A stretch of DNA of 64,000 nucleotides from Terripilifer ovatus (GTDB taxonomy: Bacteria > Pseudomonadota > Alphaproteobacteria > Rhizobiales > Beijerinckiaceae): NCBI GenBank assembly GCA_029222685.1, contig JARHVB010000008.1, positions 310,001-374,000 on the forward strand, written 5' to 3'. The stretch's first letter is position 1. The number at the start of each line of letters is the position of its first letter. The notes under the pieces are model-generated. The model had not been told where the DNA came from, ran no database searches, and saw only the letters and a program-made list of their open reading frames with translations. The translations under genes and the position numbers were made by a program. Below, piece after piece: positions 1-7,887 of this stretch.

Positions 1-266
1 GACCAGTCGCATTCCAGTTCTTCCGCCACCATCTGCGCCAGTCCGGTCAGCGACCCCTGGCCCATCTCCGAGCGGGCGATACGGATGACAACTGTGTCGT
101 CAGGCTTGACCACGACCCAGGCATTCACCTCCGGCGTGGCATCCGCCGCCAAAGCATCGGGCATATAGTTGAAGCCGAGCGAGAAGCCGCCGGTTGCAGC
201 AGCCGCGCCGACGAGAAACGAGCGTCGATCGAATTTTGGCAAGTCGAATTTCGGCATGTCGTTCAT
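1..266 (-). CDS. Molybdopterin-binding large subunit of a molybdenum hydroxylase (IorB-like), partial
   Basis: Only the first 88 residues lie in the window; the gene continues past base 1. The ATG at 266 begins a basic N-terminus with a twin-arginine stretch (DRRSF, residues 13-17) followed by an Ala/Gly-rich hydrophobic run and an Ala-rich cleavage-like region near residue 40, which is a Tat-type signal. Then comes a segment ending in ARSEMGQGS (64-72), the conserved N-terminal part of the aldehyde-oxidase/isoquinoline 1-oxidoreductase beta family. Such subunits carry the Mo-cytosine dinucleotide cofactor and hydroxylate N-heterocycles or oxidise aldehydes in the periplasm. The gene lies 11 bases downstream of the [2Fe-2S] partner, so the two form an operon. 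The substrate cannot be told. Confidence 0.85.
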   Translation of the reverse strand, partial: MNDMPKFDLPKFDRRSFLVGAAAATGGFSLGFNYMPDALAADATPEVNAWVVVKPDDTVVIRIARSEMGQGSLTGLAQMVAEELECDW

Positions 267-277
267 GGTCGCGCCCC

Positions 278-727
278 TCAAGCTTTCGCGGCGGCGTGAA
301 TCGCCTGCCGGATCTGTTGATAGGTGCCGCAGCGACAGATGTTGGTCAGCGCGGCATCGATGTCGGCGTCGGTCGGCTTCGGCCGGTCTTTCAGCAAGGC
401 CGAGACGGCCATGATCATCCCGCTCTGGCAGTAACCGCATTGCGGAACTTCGTTGTCGAGCCAGGCCTTCTGCACTTTGGTCATGACGTTGTTGACGGCG
501 AGACCTTCGATCGTGGTGATTTTCTTGCCGGAGACCATGTTGACCGGCACCGAGCACGAACGCGTAGCCACGCCATCGATATGCACCGTGCAGGCGCCGC
601 ACTGGGCGATGCCGCAGCCGTATTTGGTTCCCGTGAGACCAAGCGAATCGCGCAACACCCACAATAACGGCGTGCGCGGATCGACATCGGCCTGATACGG
701 CTTACCGTTAACGTTGAGAGACGCCAT
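278..727 (-). CDS. [2Fe-2S] small subunit of a molybdenum hydroxylase (IorA-like)
   Basis: The 149-residue protein is the electron-transfer subunit of a xanthine-dehydrogenase-family enzyme. A plant-type [2Fe-2S] ferredoxin domain holds Cys38, Cys43, Cys46 and Cys58. A helical second [2Fe-2S] domain holds CGYC (97-100) and CRC (131-133). The length and cysteine spacing are normal for IorA/CoxS-like subunits. The frame is open back to a TTG at 745, but the ATG at 727 (MASLNVNG) fits the family N-terminus and follows a purine-rich leader, so I use it. It is co-transcribed with the molybdopterin subunit downstream. A perfect dyad at 784-809 lies 57 bases upstream and is a likely operator. The physiological substrate is unknown. 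Confidence 0.9.
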   Translation of the reverse strand: MASLNVNGKPYQADVDPRTPLLWVLRDSLGLTGTKYGCGIAQCGACTVHIDGVATRSCSVPVNMVSGKKITTIEGLAVNNVMTKVQKAWLDNEVPQCGYCQSGMIMAVSALLKDRPKPTDADIDAALTNICRCGTYQQIRQAIHAAAKA

Positions 728-783
728 GATCTTCTTCCCTTCCAACTGTGATCACTTGATGCGATCGACAAATTCCCAAGCAG

Positions 784-809
784 TTCCAAGGTAGCCAACT
801 ACCTTGGAA
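784..809. promoter_or_regulatory. Perfect 11-bp inverted repeat, probable operator
   Basis: TTCCAAGGTAG (784-794) and its exact reverse complement (799-809) flank the spacer CCAA. It sits 57 bases upstream of the IorA-like start, in the 746-1012 intergenic region. There is no U-run after it, and the short spacer with long symmetric arms suits a dimeric repressor or activator better than a terminator, although it also lies between the end of the leftward guanylyltransferase gene and the hydroxylase genes. No regulator gene is adjacent. Confidence 0.55.
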
Positions 810-1012
810 TTAATCTAGCCTACGATCTGTCGATTGGGGAAATCGCAATTTCGCGAGCAGGAAGCACTGCGAGAGTCAGCGCGATGGGGTTGATCGGCGT
901 GCAAATTTTGCATGCACCTTGAAGCAAATCCGGCGCGGTCCGATATTACCGCAACGCACAAAATATTTCGTCCAAACGCCGACATCGGAAATATCCGGAT
1001 GGCCGATATCCA

Positions 1013-2089
1013 TCACGGCATCAGCGCGTCGACGATCTTGCGAACTTCCTCTGTGCGGTCGCGGGGAATGACGAGCACGCCGTTCGGCGTCGCCACCACT
1101 ACAAGACCTTCCACCCCGATCACGCCAACGGAAATACCTTCGGCAAAAATCAGGTTGCCCGTGCTGTCGGAAGCGACCGCAGCGCCATGCAGGCTGTTGT
1201 TGTCGGCGTCGCGCGCCGATTGCTCCCAGATCGATGCCCAGGATCCAAGATCGCTCCATATAAAATCCACGGGAACGACCGCGGCATTGTCGGCCTTTTC
1301 CATCACTGCATAGTCGATGGAGATCGACTGACATTTGCGGAATTGATCGAGCGGCAGCCGGATATGCCGGCCGCTTGGCTTGGCGGCCGCATAGGCGGCG
1401 CGCGATTGCTGCAGCAGATCGGGGGCATGCCTGGCCAATGCGTCGATCATCGCCGCAGCTCGGAACAGGAACATGCCGGCATTCCAGAGATATTCGCCGG
1501 ACGCGAGATATTCCTCCGCAGTTTCCCGATCAGGCTTTTCGACGAAGCGTTTAACGCGAGAGCAACCGCTGTCGATGGCGTCGCCGACATTGATATAGCC
1601 ATATCCGGTTTCCGGCTTTACCGGACGGATGCCGAGCGTCACGATAAAGCCCTGTTGCGCCGCGGACAGGCCGCGCAAAATACTGTCGCGGAAATGCTGC
1701 TGATCCGGAATCGCATGGTCGGACGGCAGGATCAAGAGCACGGCATCGGGATTGGTCGCCAGCGCATGCAGGCTGGCGATGGCGATGGCCGGCGCGCTGT
1801 TGCGTCCGATCGGCTCGACGATCACCGCGCTTGCATCGATATGGATTTCTTCGAGCTGTTCGATCACATAATCTTCGTGCCGCGCATTGCAGATGACCAC
1901 CGGTTCCGCAAAACGACCATCGGCGCCGCCATGCACGCGCAGGCACGTCTGCTGGAACATGGTGTCATCGTCGATCAGGCGATGAAACTGCTTCGGCTTC
2001 TGGCCCGTTGAAAGCGGCCACAGGCGGGTTCCGCTTCCCCCACTCAGAACGACGGGAATAATCGCGGGGGGGACGACCGGATTTGCCAA
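1013..2089 (-). CDS. manC: Mannose-1-phosphate guanylyltransferase (GDP-mannose pyrophosphorylase)
   Basis: It makes GDP-mannose from mannose-1-phosphate and GTP. The N-terminal nucleotidyltransferase signature SGGSGTRLWP (about 16-25) and the KPKQF motif (31-35) are intact, as is the FVEKPD motif further on. At 358 residues it is the short, monofunctional form and lacks the C-terminal cupin phosphomannose isomerase domain of long ManC/AlgA proteins. There is no ATG in the frame before the signature. The best start is the TTG at 2089, five bases after GGAG; another TTG lies at 2176. It follows the AGE-family isomerase gene, so the pair should supply GDP-mannose, probably to the gmd-rmd pathway at 49-51 kb. 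No phosphomannomutase is present in the window. Confidence 0.85.
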   Translation of the reverse strand: MANPVVPPAIIPVVLSGGSGTRLWPLSTGQKPKQFHRLIDDDTMFQQTCLRVHGGADGRFAEPVVICNARHEDYVIEQLEEIHIDASAVIVEPIGRNSAPAIAIASLHALATNPDAVLLILPSDHAIPDQQHFRDSILRGLSAAQQGFIVTLGIRPVKPETGYGYINVGDAIDSGCSRVKRFVEKPDRETAEEYLASGEYLWNAGMFLFRAAAMIDALARHAPDLLQQSRAAYAAAKPSGRHIRLPLDQFRKCQSISIDYAVMEKADNAAVVPVDFIWSDLGSWASIWEQSARDADNNSLHGAAVASDSTGNLIFAEGISVGVIGVEGLVVVATPNGVLVIPRDRTEEVRKIVDALMP

Positions 2090-2197
2090 AACGAACTCCA
2101 AATTTGTCGGCTGAAGATGGGTTGTGAACGGATACAGGTGGAACTCAGTTACGCCGTACACTGACCGGCGCAACAAAAGCGAGGCGGCGACCTGTTC

Positions 2198-3466
2198 TCA
2201 CGAGACCGACGATTGCACGATGTCGACGGCAGCCTGTGTATAGGGCTCGATCGCGTCTCTGCGCTTCTGGCTTGCCTTTGGAACCGCAATCTCGCTCCTG
2301 GCGATTTCCGCGAACGCGCAAACAAGGTGGTAGAATGTGCTGGCTGGTGCCGGTTCGCTGACGAATGATCCATCGTCCGACATTTTGTCGCGCCACAAAC
2401 CTTTCGGCAGGTCGTCGAAATAAAGTCCGATAGAATGGACGGCGTCCTGCGCGGTCGCCACATAGACGTCGCGTTCTGCGCCGTCGGCAAGTTGTGCCAG
2501 CGCCAGCGACGCCTTCAATCGTTCGGTCTGTGGCCAGAGCCGTGCTCCAGAATTGCACCAGCTCAAGTCGTGGTGCAGTTCGTTGATCGCGACGCCGCGC
2601 TGCTGGCACACGCCGTGACGTTGGCCGATATCATAAAGCCGGCGGTAGATTGCGGCGGACGGCACATTGCAAATGGCTTCGTAACGCGACAGCAGCCACG
2701 TCCACTCGAACAGATGGCCCGGCTCGATGATGGCCTGAGGGCCGGTCGTGACCGGCGTCCAGTCCGCATGGAAAAATTCGAGCACGGCGCCGGAACGAGG
2801 GTCGATCAGCCGGTCTTTGCAGATCCGCACGATCTCATGCGCCAGATTGCGCCAGACCGCGGCATCGCTGACTTCTATCCACGCCAGCGCAGCTTCGAGC
2901 AGATGCATATGCGGATTGGCCCGCAAGGGTTCGGCGTTGAGCGGCGTATCGTAGAAACCGCCCATCGGATGGGCAAAATCGCGGCGGATATTGCGCAGCA
3001 GCGCCAGCGCCAGTGCGCGATATTTCGCATCGCCGGTGATACGGTAACCCTGCGCCAGCGCCAGCAGGAAGAACGCCTGGTCGTAGAGATCAGGCGGCGC
3101 ATCGGCTGGAACGCCGGTCGCCGGATGGATTCCCCGCAAATATCCGTTTGAATCGCGTCCGTGTGCCAGAATAAAACGCTCGCCGTGATCGATCATCTTG
3201 CGCCAGTCGCCGCCCCAGCCAAGCTCGCCGGCATGGGCAAAGCAATAAATCTGGCGCGCCTGGACACGCACCCGCCGGTTTTCAACGACGGCATGGCCCT
3301 GGAGATCGATTCGTTCGAAAAATCCGCCGTTTTCGACATCGCAGCCGGAATTTGCCCACATATCAAAGGCATGGTCCCGAAGCCAGGAGAGTGCGTCCGA
3401 AAACTGAAGCCGGGGGGGCTGCGTTCCAGGTTCCGCGGCTTTCGCCTGAACACTCGTTATTTGCAC
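2198..3466 (-). CDS. AGE-family sugar isomerase/epimerase (probable mannose-6-phosphate isomerase)
   Basis: The 422-residue protein belongs to the N-acylglucosamine 2-epimerase (AGE) superfamily, an (alpha/alpha)6 barrel. Visible hallmarks are ENGGFFERID (45-54), RVRVQARQIY (66-75) with CFAHAGELGW after it, and a later EPGHLFEWTW stretch containing the active-site His. Members that act on mannose-6-phosphate or free sugars share these. The gene is directly upstream of a guanylyltransferase that lacks its own isomerase domain, so I infer a role in feeding mannose phosphate to GDP-mannose synthesis. The start is a GTG at 3466 preceded by GAGG at 8 bases. Cellobiose or N-acyl sugar epimerase activity cannot be excluded from sequence alone. 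Confidence 0.75.
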   Translation of the reverse strand: MQITSVQAKAAEPGTQPPRLQFSDALSWLRDHAFDMWANSGCDVENGGFFERIDLQGHAVVENRRVRVQARQIYCFAHAGELGWGGDWRKMIDHGERFILAHGRDSNGYLRGIHPATGVPADAPPDLYDQAFFLLALAQGYRITGDAKYRALALALLRNIRRDFAHPMGGFYDTPLNAEPLRANPHMHLLEAALAWIEVSDAAVWRNLAHEIVRICKDRLIDPRSGAVLEFFHADWTPVTTGPQAIIEPGHLFEWTWLLSRYEAICNVPSAAIYRRLYDIGQRHGVCQQRGVAINELHHDLSWCNSGARLWPQTERLKASLALAQLADGAERDVYVATAQDAVHSIGLYFDDLPKGLWRDKMSDDGSFVSEPAPASTFYHLVCAFAEIARSEIAVPKASQKRRDAIEPYTQAAVDIVQSSVS

Positions 3467-3610
3467 GAACGCTACCTCTTCGCTTTACCTCTACCGGCCC
3501 TGACAAAACGCCAAAAAACCAGTAAATTCAGCTATTCAATCGTTATCAAACTCTTGCGGGAGGGTCCAGAAGGACACCCGCATGCATGCCACGCACAATT
3601 TGTCCTAACC

Positions 3611-3624
3611 CCCAATTTTGGCAA
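3611..3624. promoter_or_regulatory. CCAATTTTGGCAA motif upstream of the GT4 gene
   Basis: The 13-mer CCAATTTTGGCAA (3612-3624) contains a short dyad (CCAA-TT-TTGG). An identical copy lies at 48032-48044, upstream of another polysaccharide gene. Here it lies in the divergent intergenic region 3467-3745, about 120 bases before the chosen GT4 start. It may be a shared regulator site; with only two copies this is tentative. Confidence 0.3.
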
Positions 3625-3745
3625 CTATAGTTCCCTCGAAGCAATTATAGCTTAAGACGAGTGACAGAATGATTATCGGCGCGTCGACGCTGGGCGACTG
3701 TGTTCCATGCAAGTCGCAGGCCGCACGCGCCGCAGGAGCTTAGCT

Positions 3746-5053
3746 TTGCCAAGTGAGCGTTTGCGGACGGCTTTCGACGTCACGCACATGGTATCCAGGC
3801 TGATCGTCAACGAACCGACCGGCATCGACAGGATCGACCTCGCTTTCGCAAGGCACTTCATCCGAAATTCTCAATTCACCGGCGGCATTCACTACGGAAA
3901 CCGCCGCGAGCGGCTGCATTCACCGGCGCAGGCAGCCAAAATCCTCGAGCTTGCCGAACATTTCTGGCAAGAGAAGCCGAACGCGGCAGACGATGCACCT
4001 TTCAATCGGCTGCTCGACTGGCTCGCCAGCACGCCGGCGACGCGGTTCGAGAAACTCGACGTCAGGAAGCCCGGACGCTCCTGGCTCTACAGCAAATACC
4101 GCTCGCTGCGCATGACCCAATTGCGCCTGGCCCGGAACCGGTCGGTGCGGATTCCACAAGGCGCGATCTATCTCAACATCGCCCAGCATCAGCTGGAAAA
4201 TCCGTGGCGCCTGGCCTGGCTCGACCGCAGGCCGGATCTGCGCAAGGTCTTCTTTGTCTTCGATCTCCTGTCGATCGATTATCCGGAATATTTCCGCCCC
4301 GACAATTACGAGCTGTTCCGCCGCCGGCTTGCCACCGCCTTGCACCACGCCGATGCATTTCTCGTCTCTGCGCAAAGCGTCAAAACCAGGCTCGAAGAGG
4401 AGATGCGCGCACTCGGCGAACGCCCGCGCCCGATTCATGTCGGCTATTTTCCCTCGCCGCTCGCGCTCGACGACAGCCAGACGCCGGTCGCGCAGGCGGA
4501 ACGCGATACGACCGGTCATCCCTATTTCATCATCGTCGGCACCATCGAGCCGCGCAAAAACCATCTCCTGCTGCTGCAGCTCTGGCGCGAGATGATCCGC
4601 GAAGACCCCGATGCGCCCCGCCTGCTCATCGTTGGCGGCAGAGGCTGGGAATGCGAACAGGTCGTCGATCTGCTCGACCGCTCGCCGGTTCTGCGCAGCC
4701 ATGTGGCGGAAGTCTCGGGCGTTCCCTCGGCCCAGCTCAACCGGCTGGTGCATGGCGCGCGAGCCCTGCTGATGCCGACATTCGATGAAGGCTACGGATT
4801 GCCGGTCGTGGAAGCCCTGTCCATGGGCACGCCGGCCATCGCCTCCGATATCCCGGTTTTCCGTGAGATCATGCAGGATTGCGCCATCTTGCGATCACCG
4901 CTCGACGGCCCCGGCTGGAAATCGGCCATCCTGCAAATGGCCGACAGAAACTCGGATTTCTACAAGGATGCGTGCCAGCGCGCGGCGCGGTTCGTCGCAC
5001 CGACCTGGCCCAGATATTTCGCCGATGTGGAATCTTTCTTAGCCAGCCTGTAA
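3746..5053 (+). CDS. GT4-family glycosyltransferase
   Basis: It is a GT-B fold retaining glycosyltransferase. The C-terminal half has GTIEPRKNH (265-273), typical of nucleotide-sugar binding in group 1 transferases, and the E-x7-E region in PTFDEGYGLPVVEAL (ending about 358). The N-terminal PTGIDRIDL motif (24-32) recurs as TGMQR/TGIQR in the two large glycosyltransferases at 38-42 kb, so all three are related. The frame opens at ATG 3707, but that has no ribosome binding site. TTG 3746 follows AGGAG by 7 bases and leaves the domain intact, giving 435 residues. It is divergent from the GDP-mannose genes, so mannosyl or rhamnosyl transfer is the natural guess. Confidence 0.8.
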   Translation: MPSERLRTAFDVTHMVSRLIVNEPTGIDRIDLAFARHFIRNSQFTGGIHYGNRRERLHSPAQAAKILELAEHFWQEKPNAADDAPFNRLLDWLASTPATRFEKLDVRKPGRSWLYSKYRSLRMTQLRLARNRSVRIPQGAIYLNIAQHQLENPWRLAWLDRRPDLRKVFFVFDLLSIDYPEYFRPDNYELFRRRLATALHHADAFLVSAQSVKTRLEEEMRALGERPRPIHVGYFPSPLALDDSQTPVAQAERDTTGHPYFIIVGTIEPRKNHLLLLQLWREMIREDPDAPRLLIVGGRGWECEQVVDLLDRSPVLRSHVAEVSGVPSAQLNRLVHGARALLMPTFDEGYGLPVVEALSMGTPAIASDIPVFREIMQDCAILRSPLDGPGWKSAILQMADRNSDFYKDACQRAARFVAPTWPRYFADVESFLASL

Positions 5054-5066
5054 CACGCCGGCCGCC

Positions 5067-5097
5067 TGTCATTCGCGAAGCGCGAGCGGGAAACCAG
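5067..5097. repeat. Intergenic repeat, family A (half element)
   Basis: It begins with TGTCATTC and ends with CGCGAGCGGGAAACCAG (5081-5097). The same 17-mer recurs in the larger element at 15241-15380. It is a common type of short palindromic repeat in Hyphomicrobiales, and lies here between convergent genes. Confidence 0.5.
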
Positions 5098-5161
5098 ACC
5101 TGGTGATTCCACGCATCCACCGCGGCTGATATCGATGCTCTGCAGCGCCGGGTTCCTTAAG

Positions 5162-6196
5162 TCAGGCAGGTTGTACTGCCGGCTCCATCACGCGCAGACG
5201 CGGCATCACCTTCTGCGCGAACAGTTCCACCGACCGGTGCATGTCCTCGAAATTCATGTCACCGAAGGCAAAGCGGAGCACCGAGTAATTGGCTCCCGTC
5301 TCGGCATGTTGCTGCTGCAGGAAACGCAGAACCGTCTCAGGCGAGCCGGCGATCGCCCTCTCCGCCTGCATCAACTCGTCATAGGTGGCCTCGAGGCCGC
5401 TGAGCTTCGGCACCACCCCGTGCAGCGTGTGCAGCCATCTGAAGCTCTTCTGGAACGACAGATGCGCCCGGCGCGCAATCGTCATCGCCTCCTCATCGCT
5501 GGGCGCGACCACGATGGTGCGCGCCAGGCCGATCATCCGTTCCGGTCCGTCATAGCCGGTGGCAGTCAGTTCGCGCTTGAAATCGTCGATATATTGCGCC
5601 GCCGTCTGCGTTCCTTCGTTCATCACGACATTGAAGCGGGCACCGGCCGCACGAATGGCGCTCTCGGTCGAATGCACGCCATACCAGACCGGCGGCATCG
5701 GCTTTTGAAACGGCTTGAGGTGCAGCGGAACATTCCGCATGTCGAAATGCTTGCCGGTGAAATCGATGCGACCGTCGATCAGGCCCTGGCGGACAACGAT
5801 CAGCGCTTCATCGTAAATCTCGCGCGCCTCGGTGGGATCGACACCAAAATAGGCCAGTTCCATCGGCACCGACCCGCGGCCAAAGCCGATGTCGAGCCGG
5901 CCGCCGCTGATCTGATCGACCATGCAGATCTCTTCGAACATCCGCAGCGGATGGTGCGCCGGCAGTGCATAGACCAGCGTGCCGACGCGCAACCGCTTCG
6001 TACGCTGCGCCAGCGCCGCCAGAAATACGCTGGGCGACGCGCCGCCGCCCAGCGGCGTGCAATGATGCTCGGTCACATGATAGCAATGGAAGCCCGCCTG
6101 ATCGTAAAGCTCCCCGAGCCGGAGGCGGTTTTCATAATGCTCGTGCTGCGGCAGATCGCTGCTGAGATCGAGATGATCCATGACGCCGAAGTGCAT
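5162..6196 (-). CDS. LLM-class flavin-dependent oxidoreductase (luciferase-like monooxygenase)
   Basis: The 344-residue protein has the bacterial-luciferase TIM-barrel pattern: an N-terminal strand MHFGVMDHLD, the VTEHH segment (about 40-44) seen in LLM monooxygenases, a GTLVYALPAHHPLR stretch, and the phosphate-binding GRLDIGFGRGS (about 98-108). Such enzymes use reduced FMN supplied by a reductase to oxidise small organic molecules. No flavin reductase lies next to it. ATG 6196 has a GGGCGG-like leader. It stands alone between repeats on both sides and its substrate cannot be predicted. Confidence 0.8.
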   Translation of the reverse strand: MHFGVMDHLDLSSDLPQHEHYENRLRLGELYDQAGFHCYHVTEHHCTPLGGGASPSVFLAALAQRTKRLRVGTLVYALPAHHPLRMFEEICMVDQISGGRLDIGFGRGSVPMELAYFGVDPTEAREIYDEALIVVRQGLIDGRIDFTGKHFDMRNVPLHLKPFQKPMPPVWYGVHSTESAIRAAGARFNVVMNEGTQTAAQYIDDFKRELTATGYDGPERMIGLARTIVVAPSDEEAMTIARRAHLSFQKSFRWLHTLHGVVPKLSGLEATYDELMQAERAIAGSPETVLRFLQQQHAETGANYSVLRFAFGDMNFEDMHRSVELFAQKVMPRLRVMEPAVQPA

Positions 6197-6310
6197 TTTC
6201 CGCCCTTTCCCCGAGGCCTTGTTGTGGCTTCAAGTTCTGTTCTTGGCCAGAAATAACAAGATTTGACAGGGTTTGGCGACTGAAATTTGCACGGCCAGGC
6301 GCCGGCCTGA

Positions 6311-6440
6311 CGCCCCGTCCTTCGAGACTCGCCTTACAGGCGCTCCTCCAGGATGAGGGCTTCTGTCAGCTTGTACAGTTTATCCAGGAGCCCTCACCCT
6401 GAGGAGCACGCGCAGCGTGAGTCTCGAAGGACGGGGGCGA
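6311..6440. repeat. Long inverted-repeat intergenic element, family B
   Basis: Arms of 18 bases (CCCCGTCCTTCGAGACTC, 6313-6330, and its exact complement, 6419-6436) enclose a second imperfect pair (GCTCCTCCAGGATGAGGGC at 6342-6360 against GCCCTCACCCTGAGGAGC at 6390-6407). This two-part layout is that of a mobile palindromic (REP/BIME-like) element. It fills most of the 255-base gap before the LLM gene and just after cysG. Confidence 0.6.
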
Positions 6441-6451
6441 TAGCTTCAATA

Positions 6452-7876
6452 TCAGGCCGCGTCTGTCTGCGTCACGACTGGAATACCAGCGCTAGCCATT
6501 TCAACCTCCGACAGGACCGAGCCGATCATCACGACAACCGGTCCGTCCTCGTCGATCCCCTCCAGTTGCTCGGGCAACGTCGCGATCGTGGCGATGATCC
6601 TGTGCGAATTCCCTCTCGTCGCCGAAAACACCGCTGCTGCAGGCATATTCGGATCAAGCCCGGCAGCCATCGCCGCATCGCGCAGGCCGGAAAGCGTTTT
6701 GCGCGGCATATAGACGACGGTGGTCACATCGCTGTCGGCGAGGGCTTCCCAGCAGATCGACTTCGGCAACGCGCCGCTACGCGCATGGCCTGTGACGAAT
6801 TGCACGCGCTGAGCGTGATCGCGATGGGTTAGCGAGATGCCGAGATCGGCGGCTGCACCCTGCGCCGTGGTGATGCCTGGCACGATCTCGACCGCCAGGC
6901 CGGCATCGCGACAGGCGGAGATTTCCTCGCCGGCCCGGCCGAAAATGCCTGGGTCGCCCCCCTTCAACCGCACCACATGCTTGCCGTCGCGGGCAAAGGA
7001 AACCATCAGGGCATTGATATCGTCCTGCTTGCAGGACGGACCGTAACCGGTCTTGCCGACCAGCATGCGGCGGGCCTCGCGCCGTGCGAAATCGAGAATC
7101 TCCGGCGACACGAGATGGTCGTAAAGAATGATGTCGGCCGATTGCAGCAGGCGCACGGCCTTCAAGGTCAGCAGTTCCGGATTGCCCGGCCCCGCGCCGA
7201 CCAGACTGACCCTGCCTGCTCTTTTGGCGGCCGGCGACCCTGCCTGCTCCAGCAAGGTGTCGAAATCTTCGTCTGCAGGACGGCGATGCGGCTGCGCGAA
7301 AGCCAGTGCCGCATAGGCCGTCCAGAAACCCCGCCGCAGCACAGAACCAGCCTGCCGCAACGGTATCTGCGCCCGCCACAGTTTCGCGGCCGCGACCCAA
7401 TGGGCGAACCCTGTCGGCAGCAGCGCTTCGATCTTGGCGCGAATGGCCTGCGCAAAAATCGGCGCGGCACCGTCCGTTGAAATGGCCACGACCAGCGGCG
7501 ACCGGTTGACGATCGAACCGAATTGGAAATCGCAGAACTCGGGCCGGTCGATGATATTGACCGGCACGCCATGGCGTCGCGCGGCGCTGGCAAATGCCCC
7601 GGCTTGCGTCACATCCTCGAAGGCGCCGACCGCCAGCCGCACGCCGGCGAAATCATCGTCGCACCAGGCGCGTGCGTCCACCTCGATGACATGTGCCCCG
7701 GCGGCGGTGAAAAGATCGGCCTTCCAGGCCAGGGCATCCACGGCAGCCTCGCCCCTGCCTGCCAGCAAAACCGTCGCGCCTGAGAGCTTGTGAAACAGCG
7801 GCAGGGTCGCCAGCGGCTGAATGCGCGCCGGCGCGGAATCCGACATGTCAGACGCATCCTTTCCCATCGCTGCCAT
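6452..7876 (-). CDS. cysG: Siroheme synthase (multifunctional CysG)
   Basis: It makes siroheme, the cofactor of the sulfite reductase encoded upstream. The N-terminal domain (about 20-205) is the precorrin-2 dehydrogenase/ferrochelatase: a modified glycine-rich loop (LLAGRGEAA, 37-45) and NIID (107-110), where the Asp matches the catalytic Asp of CysG. The C-terminal domain (about 223-474) is uroporphyrinogen-III C-methyltransferase with VSLVGAGPGNPELL and LKGGDPGIFGRAGEE. The length is normal at 474 residues. ATG 7876 is used; ATG 7846 (MSDSAP) is an alternative with AAGGA upstream. It is the last gene of the cys operon, 11 bases after cysN. The NAD-loop variation resembles other alphaproteobacterial CysG proteins and is probably functional. 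Confidence 0.92.
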   Translation of the reverse strand: MAAMGKDASDMSDSAPARIQPLATLPLFHKLSGATVLLAGRGEAAVDALAWKADLFTAAGAHVIEVDARAWCDDDFAGVRLAVGAFEDVTQAGAFASAARRHGVPVNIIDRPEFCDFQFGSIVNRSPLVVAISTDGAAPIFAQAIRAKIEALLPTGFAHWVAAAKLWRAQIPLRQAGSVLRRGFWTAYAALAFAQPHRRPADEDFDTLLEQAGSPAAKRAGRVSLVGAGPGNPELLTLKAVRLLQSADIILYDHLVSPEILDFARREARRMLVGKTGYGPSCKQDDINALMVSFARDGKHVVRLKGGDPGIFGRAGEEISACRDAGLAVEIVPGITTAQGAAADLGISLTHRDHAQRVQFVTGHARSGALPKSICWEALADSDVTTVVYMPRKTLSGLRDAAMAAGLDPNMPAAAVFSATRGNSHRIIATIATLPEQLEGIDEDGPVVVMIGSVLSEVEMASAGIPVVTQTDAA

Positions 7877-7887
7877 ATCCCAAATAC

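Noticed and set aside
5135-6256. A 373-codon plus-strand frame opposite the LLM gene
   Set aside because: The minus-strand protein has the LLM signatures; the plus-strand frame is Arg/His-rich without recognisable domains.
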